Below are positions 21,876-33,548 of a DNA stretch of 64,000 bases, in pieces. This DNA comes from Girardinichthys multiradiatus (taxonomy: Eukaryota > Chordata > Actinopteri > Cyprinodontiformes > Goodeidae): assembly GCF_021462225.1 (NCBI RefSeq), contig NC_061818.1:15277403-15341402 (forward strand), given 5' to 3'. The first letter of the stretch is position 1. The number at the start of each line of letters is the position of its first letter. The translations under genes were made by a program, and so were the position numbers. Under the pieces are notes generated by a model that was not told where the DNA came from, searched no databases, and was given only the letters and a program-made list of their open reading frames with translations.

Positions 21876-22588
21876 CTGAACCGTGAACTATTTACACCTG
21901 CTGGGTCCCCAGCCAGTTCATGGCTGCTGATTGCAGTGGGGTGGGGCACCGCACCACTGAATCTATTCTGACTACTCACACCTGTTCTTGCCTTGGTGGA
22001 TGTATGGGGAACCCCATGAGCCTGGAAAGGTAACCTCTGGAGAGCAGCTTCTACATCCTCCAGATCTGACCTGCAGGTTCTCTCAGGGTTTCGCAGGTGT
22101 GGCTCACCTCCAAAGGTTTCAACCTGTGAGGTGGGATTCGGTTCGTCCCCCAATTCTTCCAGGGGGGGAGGGGTGGCATGGCTACCCTCTATTTCTTCCA
22201 ATCTATTTCCAACTTCTGTTATTTCACCTCTAAGGACATCCACTGTCTGCAAAGTATCATTCAGCTCGAACTGCAGTTTAACGCGCTGGTCAACTTCCAA
22301 CATTAACCTTCGCTGATACAACAGAGTGAGCTGTCCTAACACATCTGAGACCCGTCTGTCCTTCGGTGGGTTTTTAATGACTTGGAGCAACTCCTGAATC
22401 CTGGCTTCACATTGCTCAATGCCATACTCATTGAGGCCTTTACGCTCCTCTGGGGACAACAGAATCAATGACCCAATCACCTCTTGTGCCTGCATTCCTA
22501 TGGGGTCCTCCACCATACACACATCTCCAGCTGCACTCTGAGATGTTCCCTCCATCTTTGGCCCAAAATGCACAATGCAAACACACAA
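21692..22588 (-). pseudogene. Gag N-terminal part
   Basis: A 298-codon frame from ATG 22588 (or the ATG at 22555). It contains 'LSPEERKGLNEYGIEQCEAR', a short coiled-coil-like region ('LRGEITEVGNRLEEIEG') and a Pro/Ser-rich, low-complexity C-terminus. Past about 21875 the homologous reading appears to move to the frame of the next ORF. Position and orientation fit the structural protein of the LTR element. No enzyme domain is visible. Confidence 0.65.
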
Positions 22589-22622
22589 AACTGTTTATCT
22601 ATGAACCACCACTAAGTTAATT

Positions 22623-22760
22623 AGCAGCACACAACAGGCTAAGCTGTTCAGTGATTAAAGGATTGCTAAAATTAATTTTCAGCACACAAACAGCTGAGCT
22701 GTTCAGTGATTAAATGATAGCTAACTAATTAGCCGCACACAACAGGCTGAGCTGTTCAGT
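22623..22760. repeat. Tandem ~55-bp repeats in the leader of the LTR element
   Basis: Three imperfect units share 'CACACAACAGGCTGAGCTGTT' less its last base, starting at about 22628, 22683 and 22735, spaced 52-55 bp apart. They lie between the gag start codon and the 5' LTR. Confidence 0.8.
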
Positions 22761-23702
22761 TAGCTGTCTGATTCATACCTGTATCTTCCAGGTGTATGGG
22801 TTTGCTTAAAATGGGCACACAGGTTTGACCGTACAAACTGTGGCTTACCAAAGTCTATGCTTTAATGGGGTAATCAAGCAAACACACAAAAAGGGGAAGA
22901 AAGAAAATAAAGAATTTTGAAATAACCCAAAACCAAATTCAAAATAAAAATTTTTAAAATGGGAAACGAAACTAAACATTCAATGCTGTTCTTAGCTTCA
23001 AATAAATGTTAGTGTTCTCTAATATGAATAACCTACCTTCTTGTTAGACAACTAAGTTAGTTTTATAAGTCAGATCAAAACATGCTTCACACAATAAAAC
23101 CCAGCAAACGCTTAAATTTTATCCAAAAGTGGTAACTTCAACTTTCAACTTTAAGTTATGCCCTTTTGATCATAGGTGATGGAATTATATGCCTGTGTTA
23201 ATGAATTGACTGATTAAAAAAATAAATCAAAGTAGGAAACGCAATTCGCACTAGTGACCACCAGATGGTACTGAGTGCAGGTCTGCGGTTTGGGAAATCC
23301 AGCTGCAACTGTAATTTATTAAATGGCCACCAGATGTAGGTGTTGTTCTCTACCTGACTGGAAGAATGTTGGTCACAACTGTAATTACGCCCAGCGGACA
23401 CTGGGGCAGGTCTGCTGCTTATCAGCGTTGGTTTTCTGTAGCTGATTGCAGCAGGCTGGCGACTGGAAATTAACTTTAACTTTTCCACAAGTTAAACCAA
23501 CTTTCACCTTGCATCCACAACAAACACCTCTGAAAGATAATGTTATCCTCTGCGGTAGAAATGAGCAAACCCTAGTCAAAATATCCCCTAATTCACAAAC
23601 GTTCTGTGCAAAACTCAAAAATCTCACAATAAAACGTCTAGTTAACGGAGATCACAATTGTTTATTCTGTGCAACAGTGATTTGATGTCTGTCTTTTTAA
23701 GG

Positions 23703-23720
23703 CCCATCAAAGGGACGCCA
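23703..23720 (-). other. Primer-binding-site candidate of the LTR element
   Basis: Two bases inside the 5' LTR the minus strand reads TGGCGTCCCTTTGATGGG. TGG is expected opposite a tRNA CCA end. The core TGGCGTCCCT recurs at the same place beside the LTR at 29977. I cannot name the tRNA. Confidence 0.5.
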
Positions 23721-23722
23721 TA

Positions 23723-25148
23723 TGTTGTGAGATATGATTATTGATTGATTAATCTTGATCAATAATTATAATTAAAAATCATAATTTGACAAAATCAATT
23801 TCTTAACCAAAATCCTCATTTATGAATCAAGACCAGAGATGTTTCTGGTGTTGTAATTGTGGCTCAACGCCTTTGACAATTACAACCGTTAAATACTCCG
23901 TAATAATTAATAACTATTGTCGGAGATGTCACTGTTTAATCGACCGTTTCTGCCGAAACGTGTGGAACTTTAACCTTATCTTGACTGACGAATCACTTTT
24001 GCACACAATGAACACAAATGCCTTCTGTTACCATCTATGTGAATATTTATTCATCTTCACCTACTCAACATGCAAAGTTCTACATAACAAGGGTAACACA
24101 TCTAACTAAGCAAAAATAAAGCAAACAGCAGTGGGTGTGTATTGAATCAACCAGCAGTTATGGCAAGAATGAGAATATGGAAAGGGGGTGTGGTGGTGAG
24201 TGGAGAGTGGGCGCAGCTACACTGTAACTTCTGCTCGGTTCATAAAACCTCCGCCAAACTCCTGAGCACACAAAGGGTCGTAAAGTTTTGGCGGCAAGCT
24301 AGCGAACAGTGAGGTTGGAGACAAAGGAAAATGGGGAATTTCACCATGAAGTTATTTCAGCAGTCCAGTCTCACAGTGCACCTGCGCTGACTCCCAGGTG
24401 GTAAAACATGCACAGAGCTAGGAGCGCAGCGGCTTCAGACATCAATACAGTACATCAAAGTTTCAATAAACAAGGTTACATGCATATATCATTCAGAACA
24501 CATTAGATTCTAACTAGCGATTCTGATCGCTCTACAACCTCTGACCCTTCTAATAAAGAAATAAAGTAAAGGATAGGTTTTACTTTGAAGTTGTCTTCCT
24601 TCTGAGCGGAGGGGGAATCGAGCGGGGAAAGGTGGAAAGGGGTTTTTTCAGGAAAAACGGTCAGTGTTCGTCTTCTGGCCTTGGCGAAAAGGGAAAATAT
24701 GATCTGACCATCAAAGTCGACTTGGGATGAAGCACGGTAGCGGTTTGACTCCTCGAAACTCCGTGTTCTTAGTTACGTGTTAAGCTCATGTCTTCGATCG
24801 GCAAAGTGAAATTTCTGGCCTTCCTAGTCCAGAAACCTCAGTTAGGAATTGTTCGTTGGCCAACGAGAGAGAGAGGATAAATGAAATCCACTTCTCCAGG
24901 TGATGCTTCAGATGTTGGTGATCGGGTCATGATCTCCAGCTGAAAGGCGGGGTGTTCAAAACAGAGGCCTTCCTATATAGCGTCTTATGACATCAGACTT
25001 GGGACGCTCGTCATATCAGTTGCAGTGCTCGACGGGATATGTAGTAGCGGGCTGTCCTGGATACAAAATGGCCGATGCCATTGGAGAGGCACAGTGACGT
25101 CCAACAACGTGCAGGTAGTCCAATACTCAGCAAACAAGTGGTCCAACA
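23723..25148 (-). repeat. 5' LTR (longer copy)
   Basis: 1,426 bp; plus strand begins 'TGTTGTGAGATATGATTATT' and ends 'GTGGTCCAACA'. It retains 23945-24303, which is missing from the 3' LTR. The two copies otherwise differ by scattered substitutions and short indels. Confidence 0.9.
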
Positions 25149-26597
25149 TTGCCCATCTCGGTGGGTTTTGGGCTTTTTACCAGACTTCTTCTGAGTTTTG
25201 TTCTGGTGGAAACTCATGCTGTCATCTGCAACAGGCAGGCAGGCGGGCAGGACCTCTCCCTTTCAGGTCATGCTGAAGAAGCATCTCTGGTGGAGTGAAG
25301 CCGTGGGGAAGGTAGGTGCCTAATGTCCAGGGAGTGCTTAAATCCCCATGTGTATGTGTGTGTGTATGTGTGTAAGAGGCAGAGAAAAAGGTTTAGTACA
25401 TGGTTCAGATTTTGCACAGAAGTATTGTCAGTCAGTCAGTTAGTTTTTCACATACCTGTCCTCCATTGTCTTTTTTTCCTATTTTTCCTATTTTCTCTAT
25501 TGTCGTTTCCTCGGTCCTTTTTAATATTGTAGAGCTGCAAAAGTTTTAACCCATATATTGATGCACTTGCTGCATTGTGGTCCATATTTTTTCATACGTT
25601 TCTACCTGGGGAGGAGGAGGTAATCCCTTAGAACTGAACTGTTGTCCCATACTGACAGCCTTGCCACACCCCTTACTTACTGGTAATGGGGGGAATATTC
25701 CTTTAAAACCTGCAGACGTCTCCACAAGAGTTCAGAGCTTTATGGCACCCTAATCGCCTTCCCCCTAACTTACTGGTTAGGGGAGCCTCACTCAACCGTA
25801 CAGGGAGGGGTCTCTACTGGTGAATTACTGTTCACCCGCGTGCAGCGTGGCATCAACCGCGCAAGCGAGGTCCGTACACCGCGCTCCTGTTCCAAAGCGG
25901 GAAAAATCCCAGATCCCCTTTGTCCTCAGTAGAAAACTGTTTTTTGTTGTTTTGTTTTTTTTTTTTTTGCATTTCATTTAAACTTTTAGTTTAGTTTAAA
26001 CTTTTAGTCTATTAGAACCATTTGAACGTTTGAAATTTAGAATCTTTCATAATTTGAATTTCAGGCCTTTGGTTACTTTTATCAAACTATTAAGCAAATT
26101 AATATTGATGATATTTAATTAAATTATGCTGATTCATTGTTTCTCACCGTCTCTGGAAGAAAAAAAATTGGTTCTTTTGGATTCCAGTTCTCCAAGAACA
26201 CCGAGTCAGCAGTCCTCCACCCCTTAACACTAAAAGTGTTTGAGGCAGGGAAGCTCTTCCCAGGTTGATCAGACACTCCTGCCTATGTCCTCGGAAGAAC
26301 CCAGTCAAGGAATCCCATCCTCGTCTCCATTTGTTGTAGAAAAATTTGTTTTTACCAAGACAGAGACTGATGATTGCCACTCAGAATCAGCTGTATTATA
26401 ATCTTGCAAGAGAAAAGGATTTTTTACAGCATTGGAGATGCGCTCAGTAGTGCGGCCAAATCGTTCTGACTAGACAAAGCAAATGTTCTGCTTATAATCT
26501 ACAACAGTTTTCAAGGTAACTCTCATGAGACCCAGAGAGAGAGAGAAACAGAGAGAGAAACCTGTTGTCCTAGACATAATCTTAACAGTGTGGCATA
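25149..26597. other. Unassigned interval with a dispersed repeat
   Basis: No gene recognised. 25596-25640 resembles 3196-3230. 26350-26530 matches the dispersed repeat at 11045-11300. A T-rich run lies near 25950-25970. Confidence 0.4.
26350..26530 (+). repeat. Dispersed repeat, copy B
   Basis: See 11045-11300. Shared text includes 'GACTAGACAAAGCAAATGTT'-like sequence around 26468-26490 and the block ending 'CTCATGAGACC' at 26520-26531. Type unknown. Confidence 0.5.
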
Positions 26598-28205
26598 CAG
26601 GTCCTTCTCAAAATATTAGCATATTGTGATAAAGTTAATTATTTTCCACAATGTAATGATGAAAATTGAACATTCATATATTTTAGATTCATTGCACACT
26701 AACTGAAATATTTCAGGTCTTTTATTGTCTTAATACGGATGATTGTGGCATACAGCTCAGGAAAACCCAAAATTCCTATCTCACAAAATTAGCATATTTC
26801 ATCCGACCAAAAAAAGAAAAGGGTTTTTAATACAAAAAACGTCAACCTGCAAATAATCATGTACAGTTATGCACTCAATACTTGGTCGGGAATCCTTTGG
26901 CAGAAATGACTGCTTCAATGCGGTGTGGCATGGAGGCAATCAGCCTGTGGCACTGCTGAGGTCTTATGGAGGCCCAGGATGCTTCGATAGCGGCCTTTAG
27001 CTCATCCAGAGTGTTGGGTCTTGAGTCTCTCAACGTTCTCTTCACAATATCCCACAGATTCTCTATGGGGTTCAGGTCAGGAGAGTTGGCAGGCCAATTG
27101 AGCACAGTGATACCATGGTCAGTAAACCATTTACCAGTGGTTTTGGCACTGTGAGCAGGTGCCAGGTCGTGCTGAAAAATGAAATTTTCATCTCCATAAA
27201 GCTTTTCAGCAGATGGAAGCATGAAGTGCTCCAAAATCTCCTGATAGCTAGCTGCATTGACCCTGCCCTTGATAAAACACAGTGGACCAACAGCAGCAGC
27301 TGACATGGCACCCGAGACCATCACTGACTGTGGGTACTTGACACTGGACTTCTGGCATTTTGGCATTTCCTTCTCCCCAGTCTTCCTCCAGACTCTGGCA
27401 CCTTGATTTCCGAATGACATGCAGAATTTGCTTTCATCCGAAAAAAGTACTTTGGACCACTGAGCAACAGTCCAGTGCTGCTTCTCTGTAGCCCAGGTCA
27501 GGCGCTTCTGCCAGTTTCTGGTTCAAAAGTGGCTTGACCTGGGGAATGCGGCACCTGTAGCCCATTTCCTGCACACGCCTGTGCACGGTGGCTCTGGATG
27601 TTTCTACTCCAGACTCAGTCCACTGCTTCTGCAGGTCCCCCAAGGTCTGGAATTGGCCCTTCTCCACAATCTTCCTCAGGGTCCGGTCACCTCTTCTCGT
27701 TGTGCAGCGTTTTCTGCCACACTTTTTCCTTCCCACAGACTTCCCACTGAGGTGCCTTGATACAGCACTCTGGGAACAGCCTATTCGTTCAGAAATTTCT
27801 TTCTGTGTCTTACCCTCTTGCTTGAGGGTGTCAATAGTGGCCTTCTGGACAGCAGTCAGGTTGGCAGTCTTACCCATGATTGGGGTTTTGAGTGATGAAC
27901 CAGGCTGGGAGTTTTAAAGGCCTCAGGAATCTTTTGCAGGTGTTTAGAGTTAACTTGTTGATTCAGATGATTAGGTTCATAGCTCGTTTAGAGACCCTTT
28001 TAATGATATGCTAATTTTGTGAGATAGGAATTTTGGGTTTTCATGAGCTGTATGCCAAAATCATCCGTATTAAGACAATAAAAGACCTGAAATATTTCAG
28101 TTAGTGTGCAATGAATCTAAAATATATGAATGTTAAATTTTCATCATTACATTATGGAAAATAATGAACTTTACCACAATATGCTAATATTTTGAGAAGG
28201 ACCTG
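26598..28205 (-). mobile_element. Tc1-like DNA transposon, copy 2 (inverted)
   Basis: Flanked by TA at 26596-26597 and 28206-28207. Terminal inverted repeats of about 200 bp begin 'CAGGTCCTTCTCAAAATATT'. Same family as 16951-18559, opposite orientation, almost the same length (1,608 against 1,609 bp). Small differences between copies suggest recent activity in this lineage. Confidence 0.95.
26875..27877 (-). pseudogene. Tc1-like transposase, single 2-bp deletion
   Basis: Start ATG ends at 27877. The first 117 or so codons are intact (HTH region 'EISERIGCSQSAVSRHLSGK'). Near 27520 two bases are missing relative to copy 1 (minus strand AAACTGGCAG against AAACAGCGGCAG), which shifts the frame. 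The catalytic half (27420-26875) is otherwise open, with 'FQHDLAPAHS' and 'WPANSPDLNPIENLW' spaced for DD34E. This is the better preserved of the two copies, with only one disabling change seen. Confidence 0.92.
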
Positions 28206-28409
28206 TACATGTCATCTCACACAGCTGCAAGCAGAAGGCTGAGAAACCATTACTCTAAGACTAAGTAAGAGAAGAATGGAACAACACTGAGGGGTTCTAA
28301 TACTTTTGTCAGTTCCTGTAGAGTATCAAGTAGAAAAGAAAGCAAGGCACACTCAATAAAGGAGTGGTTCTGTAGGTGGGGACCACAGAGAACTTCTCAA
28401 TACCTATGC

Positions 28410-29222
28410 TTTCTAGCTGATGTTTTGGTCACTTTTGAATGTGTCTGCACAAACGGTTAGAAACCGACTCCATGAGGATGGTATGAGGGCCCGACGTCCA
28501 CAAATGGGGGTTGTGCTCACATCCCAACACCATGCAGGACGCTTGGCATTTGCCAGAGAACACCAGGATTGGCAAATTCGCCACTGGCGCCCTGTGCTCT
28601 TCACAGATGAAAGCAGGTTCACACTGAGCACATGTGACAGACGTAACAGATTCTGGAGACACCGTGGAGAGCGATCTGCTGCCTGCAACATCCTTCAGCA
28701 TGACCGGTTTGGCAGTGGGTCAGTAATGGTGTGGGGTGGCATTCATTTGGAGGGCCTCGTAGCCTGACTGCCATAAGATACCGAGATGAGATCCTCAGAT
28801 CCCTTGTAAGACCATATGCTGGTGCGGTTGGCCTTGGGTTCCTTCTAATGCAGAACAATGCTAGACCTCATGTGGCTGAAGTGTGTCAGCAGTTCCTGCA
28901 AGATGAAGACATTGAAGCTATGGACTGGCCCGCCCGTTCCCCAGACCTGAATCTGATTGAGCACATCTGGGGCATCATGTCTCGCTCCATCCATCAACGT
29001 CACGTTGCACCACAGACTGTCCAGGAGTTGGCTGATGCTTTAGTCCAGGTCTGGGAGGAGACCCCTCAAGAGACCATCCACTGCATCATCAGTAGCATGC
29101 CCAGGTGTTGTAGGGAGGTCATACAGGCACGTGGAGGCCACACACAATACTGAGCCTCATTTTGACTTGTTTTAAGGACATTACATCAGAGTTGGATCAG
29201 CCTGTAGCGTGTTTTTCCACTT
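28410..29222 (+). pseudogene. Second Tc1-like family, 5'- and 3'-truncated transposase
   Basis: Open frames 28420-28767 and 28731-29153 (different frames) encode 'HAGRLAFAREHQDWQIRHW', 'VLFTDESRFTL', 'GSGSVMVWGGIH', 'QNNARPHVA' and 'WPARSPDLNLIEHIW'. This is a complete DDE catalytic core, with frame loss near 28755-28765. The N-terminal DNA-binding region and the left inverted repeat are absent. On the right, the element's 3' sequence is replaced at about 29222 by an AATTC-rich repeat. It belongs to a different Tc1-like family from the two 1.6-kb copies. Confidence 0.85.
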
Positions 29223-29976
29223 TGATTTTAAATTCAATTCAATTCAAAAATACTTTATTAATCCCAAAGGGAAATTACATGTTGTTGTAGCTCATTATGA
29301 GGGTTTCTTCAAAGAAAAAAGGAAAAGGAAAATTGCTACACATCCTAAGTGTAATAACTGCAATTTGACTTTTGATTCACCCCCCTTTATGGCAGGCAGG
29401 GTGATTAGATTAAATTTGGGATTTAGTCTGGCAAAAATCCTGTTCTTTCAAACCATAAAACAAACTATAAAGTTCCTGAATGGATACATGCATCAAAATT
29501 AGGTCAGATATTGAAATTAACTGCAAAGTTAATTCAGTTTCAAATTGTGGTCTTACACAAAACACAGCCTCTGGATACAGATGTGCAGCAACTGTCTGGA
29601 CAGTGAGATTAACTGAAGTTAAACCAAGTCTCAGGTTATTGCTTACACAGAAGAAACCAGACTGAGTCCGAACATCTAAAATTTTGCCTATGTAGCAGAG
29701 TTGGCTGTTACTAGCACGGAGATATTGGAGTTATTAATTTTGACGAAAGTCTAAATTTGTGAACTCCTGGAGTGTCACGAGTTATAATGTTCTCTTAAAT
29801 ATAATCAGTGACATCTGACGTTAGAACTCCGATGTTTTGAGTCCTATTGTGACCAGTGACAGCTGGTTTTAAGCTAATCACTTGGTACCTCAATAATGTG
29901 CAGTTGTGGTTTTATTCATTCACATTTATGTACAGTGCAAGCTGTTCATGATAATGCCCACCCAGGGACGCCATTA
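29223..29976 (-). other. LINE-tail-like repeat and leader of the LTR element to the right
   Basis: 29225-29275 ('AATTCAATTCAATTC', then 'CTTTATTAATCCCAAAGGG') is a common fish repeat tail. From about 29500 to 29976 the sequence resembles in style the leader of the 15.7-25.1 kb element. It ends with TGGCGTCCCTGGG on the minus strand at 29961-29973, just inside the LTR, a primer-site candidate. I see no coding sequence. Confidence 0.45.
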
Positions 29977-31744
29977 TGTTGTAAATATGAATCTGAGAAT
30001 ATTATTTAATATTTAATATTAATATTTTAATATTAATATTTTAATATTTTATCAAATAATATTTCGGTCTGTTAAGGATTGTCCTGGGAATACCAGCCCC
30101 ATTAAGGCGATGGTATTAGGACAGAATAAAAAGGTGTGAGACGAGCTCTGGCATTATTGAACAGCATAAACTCTGCACGCACATGGAATGAATTCACACA
30201 ATTTCTTAAAATACAAGAATTTATTAACAAAAATAAGTCAACTCAAAGTCAAACATATTTCAATCAACAAACTCTTTACTATGCTAAAACAATTCAACTA
30301 AACTACCAAGCAGAATTAAAGAATAATGAAGACTAATGGGCTATGTACAATATAAACAAGTTGATTAAAGATGATTGGAAATCATGACCAAAAAGAGTGA
30401 TGCAACATTACCATGCAATGTTTATGTTTGAGAACCAAGGATTATCTTGAAGAATCTGGAAATGAAGTTAAGTTAGTTTTGGAACTAACTTAGGAAATAA
30501 TCAGCAAACGTTTAGACAACCATTCACAATGCAAGATCAGATAAAATATTATTTTAATAAAATAATGTTTTAAATAATGATCTGCCGAATAAAACCAACC
30601 TCCTGGATGATTAATTCTCAACGGTGTCTAATTAACCGCCTTTATTTATTAAAATAATATTTGAAGAAATATTATTGAGTAATTTGGAAAAGAGCCAAAT
30701 CTTTCTGGAGAAATTGGGCTTAATGGTGTTTACTTAGTTATCAACTCTAGTAGATGATGTTCAGGGACTATTATCCACTAGCTTGAAAACCAACAACCTT
30801 TCTGTTGACTAGCCTTAATGCTACACATGTTCTTACCGTTAGCACTTAAGCTAGCAAGACGCAGATAGCTTAGCACCAGAATCAACACATACCTTTAAAA
30901 TACCAGGGTTAATAAAAGGGTTCAAATGCATAAGCGCAGACGGCGCGTTATGAGCAATGTTCTGGTTAAAACCTCCCTTTAAATAAATAAATAAATGAAT
31001 AAATAAAGTTTATCTTAGCTTTAAAACATACAAAGACACGAACCGACCTGTGTGCTACAGGTAGCATGCTAGCACAAAGATAGCCAAGTTCCACAAAACA
31101 AACTTCATAACATGAAAACGTTTAGATCATTTCATCCTAAACCTATCTGTTAATCTGCCCAAACCTAACCTCTGACCATGGTGAGTAAACGTTGTCCAAG
31201 GGCAATGAAGTTCGGATAAACGTCCACAGTCAACAAGCGGTTGGCTTTCAGCTAACCTCTGCGTTCGCTGTGTGAACAATAGCGTTAGCTCCGGAAAGCT
31301 GGCGGCTCGGCCTGTCCGCTGGGATCTCTCCTCGATACAGTTTTGCTTCTGTGGGGCCATGAAGAGAAAATGTAAGCAACTCTTACACCTTAATTTCCCC
31401 GTTCATGAATGAAAATACCGGATACACAGACAGTATTTCATTCTACTTAACTTTGCATATGATCGATGATCGTATGGCTTTGGATCCAGTTGAATTTATG
31501 TCTTTTTGCCAGCAAAAGACATTCGCACGCTGGGCCTCTCCTGAACCGTCCTCCTCGGAGGCGTGTGGAAAGAGAAAGACTTGTGGAAAGGTGGTTATTT
31601 GGGCAATGGCGCCACAGGACGTCCGCAGTTATCCCCCTTTTCTGGCTGTGCCGGCAGAAGGTTAATGCACTTTATTTTGAAAAGTTCCAGAAAAGTATGT
31701 ACCGGAGTTTTGGTGTCGAAATCCATGGCTGTATGGTCCCAACA
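29977..31744 (-). repeat. Long LTR of a second LTR-element family, inserted into an I-clade LINE
   Basis: Plus strand from 'TGTTGTAAATATGAATCTGA' to 'TATGGTCCCAACA', so TG...CA ends. To its right the I-clade LINE starts at once ('TTTTCTCCATTATTTTAC', compare 1300-1320). To its left is leader with a primer-site-like sequence. So this is a 5' LTR on the minus strand of an element whose remainder is lost. It is 1.77 kb. It carries a TAATATT-rich tract at 29999-30060. Confidence 0.7.
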
Positions 31745-33325
31745 ATTTTCTCCATTATTTTACATATGTTTGATATTAAAGCTATAGGTCGGTAATTTTC
31801 TTGTTTTGTCTCATCTTTCCCTGGTTTTCAACTTGAAATAATCACTGCTTCTTTCCAACTTTTTGACAATTCTCCATCCTCCCATACTCGATTATACAAT
31901 TCTAATAAAATATTTTTAGATGTTTCACTTAAAGTACTTATCATGACATAACAAACCTGATCTTTTTCTGGAGCTGATCATTTATATTTTTTAAGTGCCC
32001 TATTCAGCTCTCTTATTGTAAACAACATATTTACTGAATCATTTGAATCTTCCATTTGCTCAAATAACTCCTTATTCTCTAAAATCATATTTTCTCGTCC
32101 TTTTTTACCTTCTTCACTAATATTTTCAGAACTATGAATTTTAACAAATGCCTTTACCAACATTTCAGCCTTTTCTTTATCTTTCACTGCTGATATTTCC
32201 CTATTATTTACTATTGGATATCCACTCACTCTTTTAATCTCATTCATCCTTTTAATCATCGACCATACTTAGAAATGTCTGTCTCCCTCCCCACTAAATG
32301 ACAAAAACTCCTCCAATATTCTCTTTTTGCATTTTTAATGGTTCTTCTTACATTCACTTGTAATTTCTTATATTCTTTCAAATTCTGAAAGTTGTGACTT
32401 CTTTTTAATAACTTAAAAGCTTTATTTCGTTTCTTAATAGCTCCAGTACATTCTATTGTCCACCAGGGTACCAATTTTCTTTTCCTTTTCCCACCTTCCA
32501 TCCTTATAACCTGATTAGCTGCTTCTAAAATAGCATTAAATATAGAAAGATTAAGTTCATTAATACTACCATTTATATCCACTTTTTGTAGTTTTATTTC
32601 ACTATTAATCCTAAAGGATTCCCAATCTGCAGATCTAAAGGACCGTTTCTTCATCCCATTTATACAATATTTCTCTATATGTAGTTTTAATTCAGTCATA
32701 ATAGGGAAGTGATTACTTTCCATAAACAAACACCTGCTAGAGAATCTGAAACTAATGTTAAATCAATTGCTGACACTGTATTTTCTCTCAAATTAATTCT
32801 TGTTCCTCTCCCATCATTCAAAACTACCAAATTTTTCACATCTATTATTTCTTCAATTACACCCCCATTTTGATCATTATGATCACTCCATAGTGAGCTA
32901 TGTCCATTAAAATACCCACACCAAATCACTTTACCCTATAAATACTTCCCAATTTCCTCCATTAGATGTAAAGAAAGTCTTTTACATGGATTATAAAAAT
33001 TTATTATTTTAACTTTCCCAATTTTTCTCCAAATTTCAATAATAATATTAGCTAAAATTTTAAATTGAATCCCCTTTTTAATGAATATTATACATCCTCC
33101 TCCTGATCCTCCCTCTCTATCTCTTCTAATGCTTTCATATCCTTTGATAACGAAATCAAGATATGGTTTAAGCCAAGTTTCCTGAATGCATATGTAACGG
33201 GGTTTTATTTTAACATCACTATTGATGTGAAGTTTGTCAAAATTGGTTTATTTATTCTTCAAATTCATTTTATTTAATCAACAATTTATTTTTTTCCTGA
33301 CTTTTATTGCTATATACATTTTTTA
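31745..33325 (-). mobile_element. I-clade LINE, endonuclease and start of RT (left part of a split element)
   Basis: Minus-strand ORF2 sequence of the family at 1-1850. It is cut on the left by the LTR at 29977-31744 and on the right by the Gypsy LTR at 33326. ORF1 of the same family lies at 40271-41272, on the same strand and beyond the Gypsy element. The simplest reading is one LINE split by the Gypsy insertion. Confidence 0.75.
31978..33210 (-). pseudogene. I-clade LINE ORF2 N-terminal half, broken
   Basis: In minus-strand order: 'ICIQETWLKPYLDFVIKGYE' (endonuclease, catalytic Glu) near 33195-33130, 'GGSGGGCIIFIKKGIQF', a stop near 32940, then 'GYFNGHSSLWSDHN' (usually GDFN; the Asp is Tyr here), 'AIDLTLVSD', then the linker and early RT region to 31978. 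Three frames (32929-32696, 32729-32256, 32259-31978) are needed, so the copy has several frameshifts. The C-terminal part equivalent to 1-1300 is missing because of the LTR insertion. Confidence 0.75.
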
Positions 33326-33533
33326 TGTTACACTTGTCAGTTGGTGGTTACCATAGCAACCAGTAACAGTCAGCTCTGCCCCTTTTTCTGTTGCTGTCTG
33401 TTACTGTGGGGCAGAAGCTGCTGGAGCTGCTAACCACCAACTTGTTTATTTGTCTTTTGTTAGAATAAATACAGAGAACCAGAATGTGTCGGTCATGAAG
33501 TCAACCTGCTGGATCAGAACAAGATGGGTTACA
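33326..33533 (+). repeat. 5' LTR of the Gypsy element
   Basis: A 208-bp sequence from TGTTACAC to GGGTTACA. The six-base ends TGTTAC/GTTACA are mutually inverted, as is usual for LTRs. An AATAAA poly(A) signal lies near 33463. Boundaries are inferred from the TG...CA ends and the adjoining primer site, because there is no second LTR to compare. Confidence 0.65.
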
Positions 33534-33535
33534 TC

Positions 33536-33548
33536 TGGTGCCGTGACC
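33536..33548 (+). other. Primer-binding site of the Gypsy element
   Basis: TGGTGCCGTGACC begins two bases after the LTR; TGG would pair with a tRNA CCA end. The tRNA was not determined. Confidence 0.65.

Larger units (their letters stand above)
15665..25148 (-). mobile_element. LTR retrotransposon with gag and protease-like coding only
   Basis: A complete insertion on the minus strand: two LTRs with TG...CA ends (15665-16714 and 23723-25148), a purine tract just before the 3' LTR, a TGG-starting primer-site candidate after the 5' LTR, and a 4-bp target duplication TTGC (15661-15664 and 25149-25152). Such a short duplication suits Ty3/Gypsy-like integrases. The internal region codes for gag and a protease-like segment (22588 to 19644). 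The ~1 kb left before the Tc1 insertion shows no RT, RNase H or integrase motif, so the copy looks non-autonomous. LTRs are very similar apart from one deletion, so the insertion is probably recent. A Tc1-like transposon (16951-18559) lies inside it. Confidence 0.85.

Noticed and set aside
22623..22760. CRISPR-like array
   Set aside because: Three imperfect tandem units without unique spacers, in a eukaryotic LTR-element leader.
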